DNA of 60,000 nt from Tubiluchus corallicola (GCA_030141605.1 JAQGDQ010000190.1:126001-186000), one strand, 5' to 3'; shown: positions 22,701 to 36,426, counted from the stretch's first letter. The notes: generated by a model from the sequence alone, not told the origin. Numbers and translations: made by a program.

Positions 22701-25014
22701 ACGCAAACACATTTCACTGAAAATAAAAGCATTACAAAATCACAACATTATAACAACAACGAAAAATATTCACTACTATTTACACTACCAAAATAAAACG
22801 TTCCTAAGACAAAGACACTTTCGAAAGACAGAAACTAAAAAGCTTTAATACCGTGCTGGTTCATCAGGTAAAGTCTCGATGGCTTTCTCATAGATTTCTC
22901 TTGTATGTGTGACACCATATATCTCAGCAGCTTTCCTGATGTAGATATTGAACATCTAAAAATGTTAGAAGTCAATCGTAGTGTACATAAAAATAAATTC
23001 TATAAAAGACTCAGTCACACAAACTACACAGTTTCATACATAGATGAACAAATTAATTACAAAAATAAGAAAAGAAATTCGGAAAACATCTGTATAAATC
23101 ACTTCTCCCAAAAGGGCACTCATTTAATAAAAAAACAAGTAAACTTTCTTAATGAATCACATGACAATGATGCACAGTGAGAAGTTGTATCAGACGGTTT
23201 AGTCTAGTGGTAATGCGTCTGCTTTCCGTCTGGGAGGTCGTGAGTTCGAACCAGCGGCCGGGTCATACCAAAGACTTTAAAAATGGTACCTGCTGTTCCC
23301 CTGCCTGACGTGTGGTATTTAGGGTAAAAGTGGGGTAATAACAGTGGGGTACTGTTATGTAGTTGTAGGTTGTTATTTACAGTCGGCGATAATAGCTCTT
23401 TGAGCTAATGTTAATTGTTGACCCAAAAGCAGACTTTAAATAAAGATTATTATTATTTTCAGTATTGCAGTGACAACTTCACAAATCAATAAACAAACCT
23501 CATATTGTTCTTCGGGTAATACACCCATAGTCGCTCTGTCATAAATTGCCATTGCATGTCTTGCCAGTCCATGATCCTCTTCTACTTTTGCATACAAAAG
23601 GAAAAGTTGTTTCGCAAACTTGGCAGGACATCCTTCCAAACATTGTTCGAACAGATCTCGCGTGCGCTCTAATTTTTTACCCGCCTTAGGGTAAAAAATA
23701 ATATTAAAAAGAAATTATTTATGTCATAGTGAACTCATTCGGTGATTACCATGAATACTTTCTGCAAATGATAACATTTCGCCAATGACATTGGGACAGT
23801 TCAGTGTAACTCGTTAAATATTATTTTCTTAGCTTGTTGTGCAAAATGAAATACAAACTATAGAAGTATTTCAGACCAAACTCAATTTTCTGAAAATAAT
23901 CTTTATTGCTAATTTCAAAACATTTGATTAGAATTATAAAACTCGAAAAGAGCACTTCATACTTACATATCGGTCGATAAATTTCGTGAGGTAAGTGTTC
24001 CATATATCAAAAACATTAGGCCACTTGAATAGAGCAATTCCTTTTTCATATGCCTGAAAGAACGAAACATTTCCACTAGAGATATAAACATACATCTTTA
24101 TACAAATTAGCAAGTACATACCTAAATATTCGTTCAATAATCAATCAATATAAGTCACTTAATTAATCAGCTTCTAAAATCAGTAAAATTACAACTCCAA
24201 TACAATGCTAATCCATCTTGTTCATCACATTCAAGATTTTTTGAGGCGCTAATCATTAAAGAACAATTACAGTGAACAGGAATTTAACTAGAGAATCCAT
24301 TCGATATCAAGTAAGAAAAAATAATTTCTCTTTCCACTGTAATTAAAAAATGCAGCACGTATAATCACCAGTCATTACTATAAAAAGAAAGTAATTCAAG
24401 CACTGGACAGTGGACAACAAGATACTATAGTTGCAACAAGTGGAGCATGTATTGAAGTTGGCTTCTCAATATCAAAGTTTAAAGTCAAACTAAACTCTTA
24501 CTATAATATAAGCTTTTGCAACCTAAACTCGTACTCCCATTATGAATATTCAATTTATTTTTTTATGAACTCCCTATAAATTGTTAGCAGTATTAAATTT
24601 GAAAAACCGTCATTTTCGTTCCGAGTGACGAACGACATAGTGAGTGCAGTCACGAGGTTACAAAAGATTGGTAAACAAACACCAGTAACCAAAGATGCTG
24701 TCTATACCTTGTATGTCATTCTCGCTCACTTGCGCCAAAGGTGCGAAACATGGCGATTCATATGGCAATGCATGCATTTGAAATTCGCCAGAAAAAGGTA
24801 AGTCATTTAATTTATGTTTCTTTTGTGTAAAAAAACTACGAATTATTTGTGTAATCATAATAATGGGTTTAAAAAATTTCACCAACAAACTTTTACCAAC
24901 CTTGAAGGCTTCTTCAAAATAATTGTTTTCCTCTAAGAACATTCCATAGTTTATGATGATCTGTGGAGTTGCAATCTTCAAATCAATTATTCTGTCATAG
25001 ACAGTTTTGCAAGT
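19780..25014 (-). CDS. XAB2: XAB2 exons 13-21 (C-terminal HAT repeats and acidic tail)
   Basis: Exons continue with [87 protein letters not shown] and KGILFVR. An acidic tail ([16 protein letters not shown]) follows, then the final [10 protein letters not shown]. Of two overlapping donors at the 3' end of exon 18, only the one leaving G|TT avoids a stop in exon 19. The last coding exon ends GADDDGD-like acid residues and TAA at 19780-19782. Confidence 0.95.
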
Positions 25015-28000
25015 CTGAAAGTGATAAATTACAAAAACGAAAAAATTATAGTTTACGATATTGAGCATTTAATAATTTGCAGACAATAGTGCTTAGGCTA
25101 TGTAGTAATTTTTGCTGAACATAAAATACTATAATTGTTGGAATTTAGCTGATATTTAACTAAAATTATAGTCTACTTTAATGACACGGGAAATTAACAA
25201 CAGTAAAAGTGCAAAAGCATTAAAATGATGAATTTACATAATTAATAGATTTTGGTTGCATTCAATAGTGTCACACCATACAAAACGTTCACAAAAATTA
25301 CTATAATAAAGGGAAGTACAAGTTTGAAAATCAAAGGTTTCTTCTGTTCATACCTTAAAAGTACCAAAGCTTTCTTCCAAATCAGCGTACATGGACCAGA
25401 GTTTAAGTGACTTGTATAATCTGGCTTGTACGGTTTCATTCTGCAACACATAAAGTAATTGACATTTAAGTAATATCGGTCTAATCAACGACTGTTACTA
25501 AAAAATCTCTGTTGTTATTGGTTTAAACTAGTAATAAAATACAGAGCATTTGGAATAGAGGGTTTGGAATATTCAAGCTATGCTGAAATTGTGATGAGCA
25601 CATAAGCTGCAAAACTTGACCAGCATACAACTTGATAACGATGGACTAACTCTGATAATAATTAACTGGCATTGTAAATACGGCATGAATTGGAATGGTG
25701 TTTAAATTTGGCAATGGAGAAAATTAATAAACCTCCCAACAGTGGCTGACTAATTAAAAAATGATTTGCTGTTTGGAAAGATAATTTTGGTAAACTTCTC
25801 AAAGAGATGCGCTGTAGGCTAGCCAGTACAGAGCAGTAAATTAAGATAACAAACCAGTTCTGCTAAAAGGTATAAATAGAAAAAATGATAACAATTGGAA
25901 TAGTTAAGTGAAATTACCTCGTCAAAATAAGCTGCTCTCCGTGCTGGTAAAGCAGTGGCCCTTTGCATGAGTTTCAATGTTTCTTCATAATTTCTATACA
26001 AAAAAAAATGCAAAACGAATTACAAACTGAAATTTGACACACAAATCACAATTATTTCTTTAAGTAAACAATTACAAGGTACCTTTCAAGGGAAACTGCA
26101 CTAGAACAATGAATGGAGTGAATAGAGAGTACTGCTAATATGTGTAGCCAACTGCTGATCATTGCATGCAAAATTTATAGTTCATGAATTCTCCTAGGCA
26201 AACAGAGTTTTTAAATACAGAATGGATTCTAGCTATTTAATTAATATTGTTCAAAAATGCAATAGGCAATAAAAATTCTTTGCATTAGTCTGCCTAAAAG
26301 TTTTTGTTAGTGCATGTCAAGCTACAGTGTCGCCAGTGGGCCTGACTGCACTCCCTATTGTAGCAATAATGAACATGGAAAGAGCAGTTAACATACTCGT
26401 GTCTCACTTCCATCTCTGCATATTCGCACCAAACAGAAGCAAGTTCGTCAACTTTCTTGTACGGAACTTGAACAGCTTTTTGAAAAATTAACCTTGCCTA
26501 AAAAGAGCAAATAAAAATTATCAATTTCATCGTAAACAAGGCTGCACGATTTCACGGCAACATCAAACCAAACAAGTCAGTAAAGAACACTCATACACTA
26601 ACTTATACCCTTTTCACCTGTAAACGGTTTTGAAAATGTTTAAAAACGGTTTGAGTGTTCACACAGCAGCTCAAAAAATGTTTTGAAACTGGTCTGAGAG
26701 GTAGTTTGTAAAAATTCTCGAACTGTTTTGCATAAAAATCTTTTAAGCGATGTACCTCCGTTGGATATACAACTATCTGTCTATTGACCCCAGTCCAATG
26801 AACTGTTGAACACTCAAACTGTTTTGCCACGTGAAAAGTTTAACTTTAGTCTAAAAATATCAAATACAAACCAAAAAATACAATCAAAATTAGCAAAATT
26901 ACATTAGGCTAAAAGAATATGATAATTATTAAAAAGCAGCTTCAGAATTGAGAAATTTCTATTAAGCCTACTATTATCACTGCCGATTGGGCCTAAAAAT
27001 CATGTTTGTTTCCGATTTGTAGCCAGTTTACACTAAGGTAGGTAGGGATTTTACTTTTATTTTATTTTTTCATGTTTTGTTGTGTGACTACGTTGATGCA
27101 AATTAACCTATTGTTAATTACATGAAAGAGCTCAACATGTTCATTGAGCACAAAAGAGAGTTGCGACTATTACAGTCACTTGCATTACTATAAATCAAGC
27201 CAAAAAGGAATAATTAGTACACAGATGATACTAAAATACAGAGGTACGAAATGTCATTACAAAACAACAGATTAGAATTTAGATTGTCAAAATAAACTTA
27301 GGTGTAACCAGAAAAAGTTGCAGAAAAACATAAAGAATTTTACCTCATATATGAGATTCGGAAAGGATCATAACACAGTATACAAAAAAGTCTACATAAT
27401 GAAGAACTTAGTAGCAAACACTATAAGGATAAAATACAACTTACACATTTTGCACAATTTAAGTGCGCAACACAATACGAGAAACCAACAGCACATGAAA
27501 GTGAAACAGAGACTAAATTCACAAAGACCAGTGGGCAACCATTGGTCATTTTGTTTGTATAATAGAAGGGACTGTATAAAACGATAACTAAAAGTGAAAA
27601 AATAAGTTGAGTCGCACGTAAAATGATATAATTCGGTCGACAAATGGAAACAAACATTTTTTCTAGGCCTTGGATATATTACCTTACCTCATAAAACAAA
27701 AAAGTGCAACAACAATACAAACTAAGGAATCAAACATGTAAATGTAATGAAAGCACATTGTTACAAAGTTTATATACCTAAAATAACCTACATCATCTAG
27801 TTGTCCATTGGTTTCATAAAACTTAGCAAATTCCACCCACAATGTATAAAACTTGCCAGTTGCTATTTTTGGGTCAACCGTTTGCACAGCTTCAGTATAT
27901 GTATTTATAATCTGAAAGATAAAATGCGTATTAGTATCACTAATTAAATGCTGGAAAAATATTTTCACATTCTGTAAGATATGGAAGGATGAGTAAAAAG

Positions 28001-31000
28001 CTATAATTTTCAGTTGCTGTTATCACACAGGTATAGAAAAAAGAAACAAAAATGTTTTAGTTTACTTTATTTTAGTTTAGTTTTAATTGTTCTTTTAGTT
28101 TATACTGTGTTTTAGCTTTACTGTACAACTTTGATCTTATCCACAATTTTTATACATAATCATTGCTGATCTTTTGCAGTTTGATTTTTTCTTGTCTATT
28201 CACTATTTTTCAATTCTACAATTTTTAAAATAATACTTTTACATTATTTTGTAATTCATACAATAATTCATACCTACTAGTTTAGAAAATATTAACATCC
28301 ATAGCTTTTATCCCTGTTTCATTTATATTTTCTTAATTGATAATTAGTTGTCTGTGATTATAGTCAATGATTTTTACTACATTTAAGTTTTAACTTGAGC
28401 TTTATTGATTATTTGATTTATTATTGTAATCTTAGTTTAAAGTATAGTAATTTGCAGCATTTTTAATATTTTCTGTGCATTTCATTTTTTGTGATTTCAC
28501 ATTTATGGACCATAATGGAAATAACAAGTATGTATCATGCTTTTAATGTATGCAAGGAAAAAAAATTTCTATTCTATTTTATACTATTCTATTCTTTATT
28601 CAAAGTTAAGATCACGACTACAGCACTTAGCATTAAAGCTGTGCTTACGATTACCTTTTCTGGTAAAACTCACATTGGAAGACCACCTACAGAAGCAGTT
28701 CAGTTTGTCACACCGCAGAGATCTAACAAATTACACAAATACCAACATTATGAAGAGTAAAAATTATACCTCTCTAGGTTTGCCTTCGAAAAGTTTCACA
28801 CGTTTGTGCCATTCATGGACATTGTGAGGATTCTGACGCAGTAGAACACTGTTCAACAGCAACGGTCTCCTGTCCATCAAATCCTCAAATCTACTCATCC
28901 GCAGCTCCAAATCTAAATCATCTGCAGAAGATTAAAATTTAAATATCATAATATTCAATTCAATATATTTTCAAGCAGTGCGCGTCTACACAAAAGACAT
29001 CATATGTGTATTGATGAATACGGCGGAGCCTATGATGAACTGATCGAAAAGACAGCAATTTAAAGTTAATTTCTTTAAAAATATGGGAAGAAATATGAGT
29101 GATAGTTGGTTTCCATAATTAGTTAATTAAATTGCGATCGCGCCGGAAAGTTGAACAGCTGTAAGTTGCACAGGATGTAAGTCGACAGCTACCTGTAAAG
29201 CAAATTGCATGGAAGGGCAACAACAGACACTTTTTATTTTTACCTTCCTCGGTTGGACCAGTTTCAGTTGTAGCCTCCATTTTCGCAGATATTATGCTTT
29301 CCTCAAATTGTGCATACGCATCAAATACATGAGTGAAATCTCGTACCGTCATTACTGTTTGAACGGCTTCCTCATAAATATCTCTGGCCTACAAACAGAC
29401 ACAACGAAGATAAAAAAGAAAGGAAAAAATCCTTGCAAAATGTCACCACAAATTTACAAAAGTTTACAAATTTCTAAATCTCTATAATTGGACGATGCTG
29501 ACAATGTCACTATGGTGCTGGTAAATGTTTAATGAAGAAGAATTTTCTACATCCGTTCATTAGTTAAAATACCTGTACACAGCAATGCACAATCGATATC
29601 ATACCTTTTATAACCTGTAATCTGTTACATAACGTAGTCGGATCTGCCAATGCGTGTCATGCATATCTTAAGTTTATCACACGCACACATACACCAAATT
29701 TCAGTTCGCAAGCATTCCACAACTTCACACACAAGTTTGTAAATCACTTTTGTTTCTTTGGATGTAACCATCCACAACACAATTAGTAGTACTACTGTGA
29801 ATAATACCGGACGCAACTGACGCTATATATATGTATGATAATAAAAGGTGTTAAAATTGAAGATGAAGCATTTCTGTGTGCTACACAAATTTTTTTCACG
29901 TGTACAAAAGAACGCATTTATAAACAAAGCATAGCGAAGTGCAATAACAACATAATAAGTAGTACCCAAAAATTACCTAAATGTTTTGATAATTTTATTT
30001 TGATATCCAAAAAAGCAAAACTTGTTTATCCAGATTGACAGTGGATTGCACACCATTAAGGTTTTCAGTAATATAATAAAAGTTCATTTTTGCTTTTGTG
30101 CCTTTTTCATTAATGACTTTTCCTAAATAATCGAAAATCGATGATCAATTACAAACCTTTTCAAAATGTCCACTTCGAATGTAGTAATCTGCTAGCGAGC
30201 ACCAAAGTTTTCCCAACTGATCTGTAAACCTTCGCAAACCCTGGCGAATAATGGCCTCCACTTTCATCGACTTTATTTTATCCGGATTTTTACAGATCAA
30301 GTCACAGAATTCTTGCCACAACTAAAAAATGCAGTAAAAATGTTATGGACAGTGTTGCCAGACAATAATTTCTGGGGGTGCTGATACCTGACCACATTCA
30401 TGCAAGTAACTCAGTCAGTTTTTCGTACAGAATGCTGGGTGACAATATGCAAAATGCAAATTCGCCTATACGCCCTAAAACGGGTATCCCTATATTAAAC
30501 ACAATTACGGAAAACAGTTTAATATAAAAGATTATGCTTCTAAAGATTTGGCATTACAACAGTTTTGCTGTACTTCGCAATTAGAACATGGCTGAGTTGC
30601 AATGCAATTTTTAATTTTACATTAAATTTGAAATGGCTTTAACAAGGACTGTTATACAGTTATGTTAAAGTACTATATATATAGTACTTTATATATATAT
30701 ATATATATTTGTGTATTTATATATATATATATATATATAACAAGCAGTACATATATATGTACTGTTTGTTAAAGTCAACTTAAAGCGAAACTTGCTGAAA
30801 GATACACCAGGGTACGACTGAAAACTATCTTTATGGCTTCAAGTAAACCAGCCACCTAGCCATTTACTAACTACACTGTGTGTTGCTTTACTTTGTTTAA
30901 TAAATCCGAAACAATGGTTTCCATTTATTCAATTACAATTGTATATGTAATAGTCAGATATTCTGTTGGTATTGCCTACTAACTGACATACCATTTACAA

Positions 31001-34000
31001 TTTGCACTATTAATGTGTACTACATGTATGCAACAAATTACATAATAATGACACAAATTAGGTACATACCTGATGCTTAGATTTTCCTCCCTTTGAAACA
31101 AAATCATCATTGTTAACTACTGTACCTAGTCTACGAGCTGCTTCATCCAGTCTATCAATAGTCACCAGGTAATCTATATACTCTTCTACATTTTCAGGCT
31201 GAAGCTAGAAAAAAAAATTGCAAAAATTTCTATAGACTTTTTTGTTGTTAATGACAACACGAGGCAATAAATTATTAGCAAGAAATAGTTCTCATTTGCA
31301 ATGTTTTTACTTTTTTTAATTATAATAAGATTAATAACAAAATCGCTACACAAAATATCAAAATTACCTTTAGGTACCTCCTGTACACTCGAACTGCAGT
31401 TTCCTGTATGTCATGTGATCTGACAAACTTTAAATATAATGGCCAAATGCGGTGGTGTTGTGAGATTGGTAAAGCTCTTAATGATCGGTCAAAAACATTC
31501 CTGGTACGAGTGATTTTTTGCTGGTCCATTAGAAATTGGCAATAATCTAGCCATATGCGAGGCATCTAGAAGAGACAAAAGCATTTAATGACAATAGCTG
31601 GCAAACATGGTGAAATCAATAAATTTAAGGACATCGCACTTATTTCATAGTGATAATTGTTAGATGGTCCTCCAAAAACCAATGCTTTTGACAAATTTGA
31701 GAGGAATAAATTGAGCTGTGTTAGTAAACCAAAGGCGGAATAATTTTGTCTGCTTGTGTAAAAAAGAATAAACTTCTTAGGCATCTAATGCAAAAAAGAT
31801 GTTAAAGGCAATTCCCTGATAAGTCTTTAAAAAGACACGCACAAAATGTATATGTACTTTTGAGCTTATTGGCAGTTGCCAGCTAACATGTTATGATGAC
31901 CTGTTACCTATAAAATTAACAAAATCCTTTGTGTCAGTAATCTAAAATTATAATTAACTATTTAATATAATTACAGAAAGCCTACCGAAAAAATTAAATG
32001 CTTCAAATTACGTACTGTAATCTGCAGTTACATTACATACACAATAAACACTGTTTTGACTATGTTGACAATACTGACTATGTATTACTTTTACTACAAA
32101 AAACTTTAGAGTGCCAGGTTAATTATATCACAAGATACTTGCAATACAAACAAAATTTCTTTGTATAGGCAGAGTAAAACAGTTCTAGGTAAGTATACCT
32201 TGTGCATGAAGACCAGGGCTCTTTCAAATACATTGTTTAGATCTTCATAAGACGAATCAACTTCAAAACAGCAACCCTTAACCTGTTTTCTTCGTAGTTT
32301 CAGATAGTTGTACCAGAGCTTGTAGCTGAAAAAATAAAAACTGTAACTTACAATGTATGTTTCTTGAAGTATGAATAATTAAAACATAATTTCATCATAA
32401 CACTTATATAAGTTTAAGAACACTTCACTCATTACTAATTTATTTAAAAAATCTATATGCAGTGCAACATTGTTATACAGAACCTGTTAGAGACCCAGAA
32501 AAAACTACTTTATAAACTGAGGTACTCTACAAGCATACATGGCTAACAATATGTATATCAGCAGAGAACGCATATCTCAGTTTGCCGGACCTTGCTTTTA
32601 CGGGTATCAGAAGGATCAGACAAAATCTGGACCGTTAAAAAGTCCAGCATATTATGGACAGAGTCCGTTGTTTCGCGAGGTGATCGCTAGTTGGCGGGCT
32701 GTCACTTCTATTACATCAGTGTAACCAGGCAGCATGTAACGACGTGTGTAGCTTGCATGTCAGCGTGTTTAGTGGTTTAATCAGAGTCAATTATACAGTC
32801 AAAAATATAGGGTCAATTGCTGAAAGTTTTTATATACTTTTGCATAGGAGCAAAGTACTTTTTCAGACAATTAGGCGACTGATTTTACATTACCGTGAGT
32901 CTAATACAGGGTGCCTACTGTATTAGCTTAGTATCGGTAAATACGGAAAATTGGCAAATTCGGATCGACGCCTCTCCGCTTTTGTTCGGCAAACTGAGAT
33001 ACGAGTGTATATGACTACTAGATGGACAAGCACATATTAATAATAATTAGTGAATAATTAAAGTGTATAAATAACATACAACGTATGCTTCATAAAGGGT
33101 GTAAAGTACTTTTACAATATACTGTCAAGTATTAACTACTTTGTAGTATATTTAAATTCAATAAAATGTATTTGATGTGACTTCAATTAAATAAAATGAA
33201 CATTTTATTAAATTGTGCGTATATGTAATCTGTAGCACATGTTCAGTAAAGTCAACGAGATTCAAAAAGAAAATCCATTTTGTTTGCACAAAATTTCTGT
33301 TTGTCCGTTGTATAAATTTTTTTGCAACAAGGTAATTGCAGTAGTATTTATCATTTGATGAAACATCTCAGCAGTGCACTGCCAGTGTACGTTCGTGAAA
33401 TAGCTGGGTGACATGCTGCTGAGTGACTTATTGTTTGAAAATGACCTTTCAACACAACATGGACATGACAATTCCGCGTGCTGCCTACCCAACAACTTTT
33501 TTGCAGCTCCAGGAATGGCAGGTCAAATTTAACTATAAATTAATTTAGAAAGGACTGACAAATGCTAGGTGTGCAATAAACACTTATAAATGCATAGTAA
33601 TGCAGACAATGAGGCCCGACAAAAAGTCTGTAATATGCAATAATCGAGTACAGTCAGTACACTGTATTTAAAGCTATTAGACTAAAACCTTGTTCGCTGT
33701 AATGGTATCATACTGCAATTACAAAGTTTAGATAACAACAGGTTCAAAAGTTCAAATTTATGAGTATGAAAGTATTAAGAAAACTGATGCACATTTGTAA
33801 AGTGGATTGACATTAGTTAATTGAAAAAAGATGTTTAGCAGGCTTTGCTTTCACTATTCCAAAAAATGAAGTCAAATAATAAGAAAAATCACTTGCAAAG
33901 AAAAGAAATTAAAATTGAAAACTGAATGATAAACAGAACGTTGTGTAAAACCAGCCAAGTGGACGAAATTCCTAAAGTTTTGAATGACTTTGGTTTAGGC

Positions 34001-35022
34001 GACACATAGTGATAACATCAAAAGGACTTACACATTCATCAGTAAACTATAGATTTTCATTAAAATTAGTTAATCAGGCATGCGACGGAATTTTTAAAAT
34101 GGAATAAGGTTGAACTATGGAGCAAAAAGAAAAGAAGGGTGTAATGACCCTGACAGGTGGGACACCTGAATAATTTGTTGCAAGAGGCTGCAGATAACCA
34201 GTAAATAAGCATATTTTATGTCAACTGTATTACACACAACGAGCATACTAGGACTCATTAAACTGACAAAAAATTTTATATTATAGCTAAAAACAGTGCT
34301 ACTTAAAACTAAGTGCTTTAGAGAACAGTGACCTAACTTTGCAGTAAGGAAGAGCATAATTATAGTACCTTCCAGGTAATTCCTTAAGCGCTCGCTCATA
34401 GATGAGATTTAAGACATGTTTATTAGCATCCTTTTTATGATCCAGGTACCTTAGCCAGCATTTTACTGAGAATGGGTTTCTGAGAATTTCCTCTTCATAT
34501 GGTAAGTCTTCTTCTTCCTAAATAGACATAGAATTTTCTAAAAATTTAATAGTTTTGTTTTCACTAATGTAAAAGCTCGATGTTATAGCAAAAGTATACC
34601 TAGTTTATAGGTAGAGAATTTTGGTACAAAGGTGAGACTGCACTGATTTGATTTGGCAGTTGACTTGGCGATTTTTGGTTCTCTCGCTAGAAAGTCTCTT
34701 TTTATATGTTATCATATAATATATATACTATATCATTTTATTTGTACTTTGTTTGCAATATAAGAATACAAATAAATAAATATCTTAATCCATTCTTATT
34801 CTACGTGAAGCAAAAGTGAACAAAGCCGTCAAACCTGAAATAAATGAAAACACATTTAAAAGTTACTGTGCTGAACTGAATTTTGCAAATCCACTGGATG
34901 AAGTGCGTTTTAGCGCTGATATTTTAGATAGACGTATTTTAATAAGTTCAAACCGCGGAAAATTAAGATGTTAAAAAATCACTCACAAAAATGATATCTT
35001 TATCTATCTTTGAAACTGGCAT
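19780..35022 (-). CDS. XAB2: pre-mRNA-splicing factor SYF1 / XPA-binding protein 2, complete (21 exons)
   Basis: Nuclear scaffold made almost wholly of HAT (half-TPR) helical repeats. In yeast (Syf1) and human it belongs to the NineTeen-associated spliceosome module, and human XAB2 also acts in transcription-coupled repair with XPA and CSA/CSB. Exons 5' to 3': 35022-34987, 34517-34369, 32325-32199, 31565-31368, 31204-31070, 30321-30157, 29388-29244, 28921-28770, 27911-27792, 26497-26397, 25993-25918, 25440-25354, 25014-24901, 24053-23967, 23684-23499, 22955-22852, 22716-22617, 22365-22203, 20960-20828, 20506-20394, 19862-19780. All phases close, giving about 857 residues against about 855 in human. 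Family signatures include [57 protein letters not shown] and the C-terminal [11 protein letters not shown]. The ATG at 35022 gives a 12-residue lead into the conserved start, slightly shorter than human. Confidence 0.97.
21360..21500 (+). mobile_element. probable LINE 3' end
   Basis: A GC-richer segment (GGAAAGGGCAGGAGACTAG then GACCCTATGGTCCTTCCCTG) passes to AATAAATGTTCTATGTCTAT, a polyadenylation-like signal followed by a short CTATGT repeat tail. It lies in XAB2 intron 20961-22202; the rest of that intron shows nothing recognisable except a degenerate TTAACCC run at 22018-22052. Confidence 0.45.
22018..22052. repeat. degenerate telomere-like CCCTTTAA repeat
   Basis: Four to five imperfect units of AACCCTTTA/ACCCTTTATCCC. 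A mirror-type GTTAGGG-rich stretch occurs at 20006-20062. Both are short and intronic or spacer, so they are simple repeats rather than telomere. Confidence 0.5.
23193..23458 (+). mobile_element. tRNA-derived SINE with conserved-type central domain
   Basis: The head carries a pol III A box (TTTAGTCTAGTGG, 23198-23210) and B box (GAGTTCGAACC, 23242-23252), spaced as in a tRNA. The body has ACCTGCTGTTCCCCTGCC and GACGTGTGGTATTTAGGG (23288-23325), resembling the shared core of invertebrate SINE superfamilies (inferred from memory of such cores). It ends in AAAGATTATTATTATTTT. It lies in XAB2 intron 15, its tail only about 40 bases from the exon 15 donor at 23498. No clear target duplication was found. 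Confidence 0.8.
25354..30321 (-). CDS. XAB2: XAB2 exons 6-12 (central HAT repeats)
   Basis: Exons encode [51 protein letters not shown], an acidic linker ([15 protein letters not shown]), [25 protein letters not shown], then the short exons 26497-26397, 25993-25918 and 25440-25354, which carry [29 protein letters not shown] and [14 protein letters not shown]. Exon 9 ends at GATGAT with donor GTAGGT, so the reading does not run on into the intron. Confidence 0.95.
26609..26838. mobile_element. MITE with CTTTTCAC ends
   Basis: The left end CTTTTCACCTGTAAACGG and the reversed right end CTTTTCACGTGGCAAAACAG are alike. GGTTTGAGTGTTCACAC near the left is mirrored by GTTTGAGTGTTCAACAG at the right. 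About 230 bp, non-coding, in XAB2 intron 26498-27791; superfamily not determined. The remainder of that intron has no recognisable feature. Confidence 0.5.
28040..28620. other. T-rich intron segment, possible old retroelement tail
   Basis: In XAB2 intron 27912-28769. The minus strand near 28560-28610 reads GAATAAAGAATAGAATAG, resembling a retroelement tail. The remainder is TTTTAGTTTA-rich and otherwise featureless. Confidence 0.25.
30678..30745. repeat. AT dinucleotide microsatellite with flanking palindromes
   Basis: Runs of TATATA interrupted by TTTGTGTATT, flanked by AGTACTATATATATAGTACT and AGTACATATATATGTACT, both self-complementary. In XAB2 intron 30322-31069. Confidence 0.85.
31070..35022 (-). 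CDS. XAB2: XAB2 exons 1-5 (N-terminal HAT repeats)
   Basis: Exon 1 codes only [12 protein letters not shown], then exon 2 opens [16 protein letters not shown], the most conserved segment of SYF1 proteins. Exon 4 carries [14 protein letters not shown] and [16 protein letters not shown]. The long intron between exons 2 and 3 (32326-34368) holds a TIR element at 32571-33002. The match to XAB2 leaves no doubt about exon identity. Confidence 0.96.
32571..33002. mobile_element. non-autonomous TIR element, CGTATCTCAGTTTGCCG ends
   Basis: The left end CATATCTCAGTTTGCCGGAC and the reversed right end CGTATCTCAGTTTGCCGAAC match over about 18 bases. The 430-bp body is non-coding. In XAB2 intron 32326-34368; the rest of that intron (33003-34368) shows no feature I can name. 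Confidence 0.6.
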
Positions 35023-35453
35023 CCTTGGAAATTGGTGTCTGGAATGAAATTTAACTAAAGATACAAAATGAAAAAAGACGACATCACTGCAGACAAACAG
35101 AAATGCCAAAATAAAACTGCCTTCAAGACAGGTAAACACAGCAGTAATTCAGCAAAAAATTAGACACAGCTGTGCCAGTGACTTCTCAGAACCACTTTAA
35201 AACTAAAAAACGGCAACTGAACGCAAAATCACAAACACAAATTTGTGTTCAGCAAGAGCGGCATTCTTCCAAAATCATAACTTTCCTGCGGCTATTCATT
35301 TAAACTTAGCTATGATTTTGTGTCCGACTATCGAGCAACTGAGGGAAAGGATCCATGCGAGGAAATTTATTTTACATCGATCTGCTAGGTGTAAGGCAGT
35401 ACGGAAACATCCATATATATATATATTTATAGGAGATGCTCAACTCAACTCAA

Positions 35454-35576
35454 CGAAGGGCTACCAAGCTGGTTCCATTATTCAGTGACTTGAATTATAC
35501 AGAAAGACTAAGAAAATTAAACATCCCATCTTTACAATACAGACGCCAACGAAGTGACAACATTTACATATTCTAG
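35454..35576 (+). mobile_element. LINE remnant: reverse-transcriptase C-terminal fragment
   Basis: The plus strand reads RRATKLVPLFSDLNYTERLR then KLNIPSLQYRRQRSDNIYIF and a stop. This corresponds to the RATKLVP...L-YEERL..L.LPSLEYRR.RGD segment of non-LTR retrotransposon polyproteins. The flanks to about 35900 may belong to the same dead copy. Confidence 0.75.
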
Positions 35577-36186
35577 GTGTGGTCTAATAAGAGTTTGATT
35601 ATCTGAACAATCATTTCATTGTTTATGTATGCAAATGTATTTTTGAGGGCTCCAAGGAATTTGGATATACGAAGAATAATTTATATATGGATAAGGAAAT
35701 ATATGGTAACGTTCAGTAGAGAAGCTATCATGCCATCAATATGACAATATTTAGTGTGGAAGCCTCACACGTCACAGTCAAATACAATGTGTAACCTCGA
35801 TGTATATGACCAGAGACTCGAGATCAGTGTCGATGTCATTCTCATATCTTGCAAACATCTTATAGGCAGCTTGTCTTATGAATTTCGATGAATGCAATGT
35901 ATTTCGAGTATTTTAGCCTCCGCTCTGCCTTTCAGGACAGCTCCAATGTGTTCAGCAAGAGTGAGATCTGGTGAATTTCCAAGCCACTCAGTTCGACCTG
36001 CTCTTGTTGTTGTATCACCTCCCATCAAAATGTTATGTTACAGCTTTTGCGTCACACTTTAGTAGTTCATGAGTTCAGTTTGTTTAAGTGACATCGACCA
36101 GACAAATCCAGAAAAGTTCATAATGGTCACTTAAATTATATGCATATAATAATTATTTTCCTAATAATACGAAATTGTACAGGTAA

Positions 36187-36426
36187 TTATATATATATAT
36201 ATATGTTATATATATGTGTGTGTGTGTGTGTGTGCGTACGTGCGTGTGTGTGTGTGTGTGTGTGTGTGTCTGTTATGTAACATATGTTATGTTATATATA
36301 TTGTTATAGGTCACAGTTATACTGTTATATGTTATGTATGTATATATATATATATATATATATTTATGTTATATGCATATAAAACATGTGCATATATATA
36401 TATATGCGCATATAAAACATGTCATC

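Noticed and set aside
23193-23265. Possible functional tRNA gene
   Set aside because: A and B boxes are present but the acceptor stem does not close and a SINE body with a repeat tail follows, so it is the head of a SINE.
33262-33495. 77-codon minus-strand frame with several Cys and His
   Set aside because: No family resemblance, inside an XAB2 intron, and no matching flanking exons; at most a transposon scrap that I cannot support.
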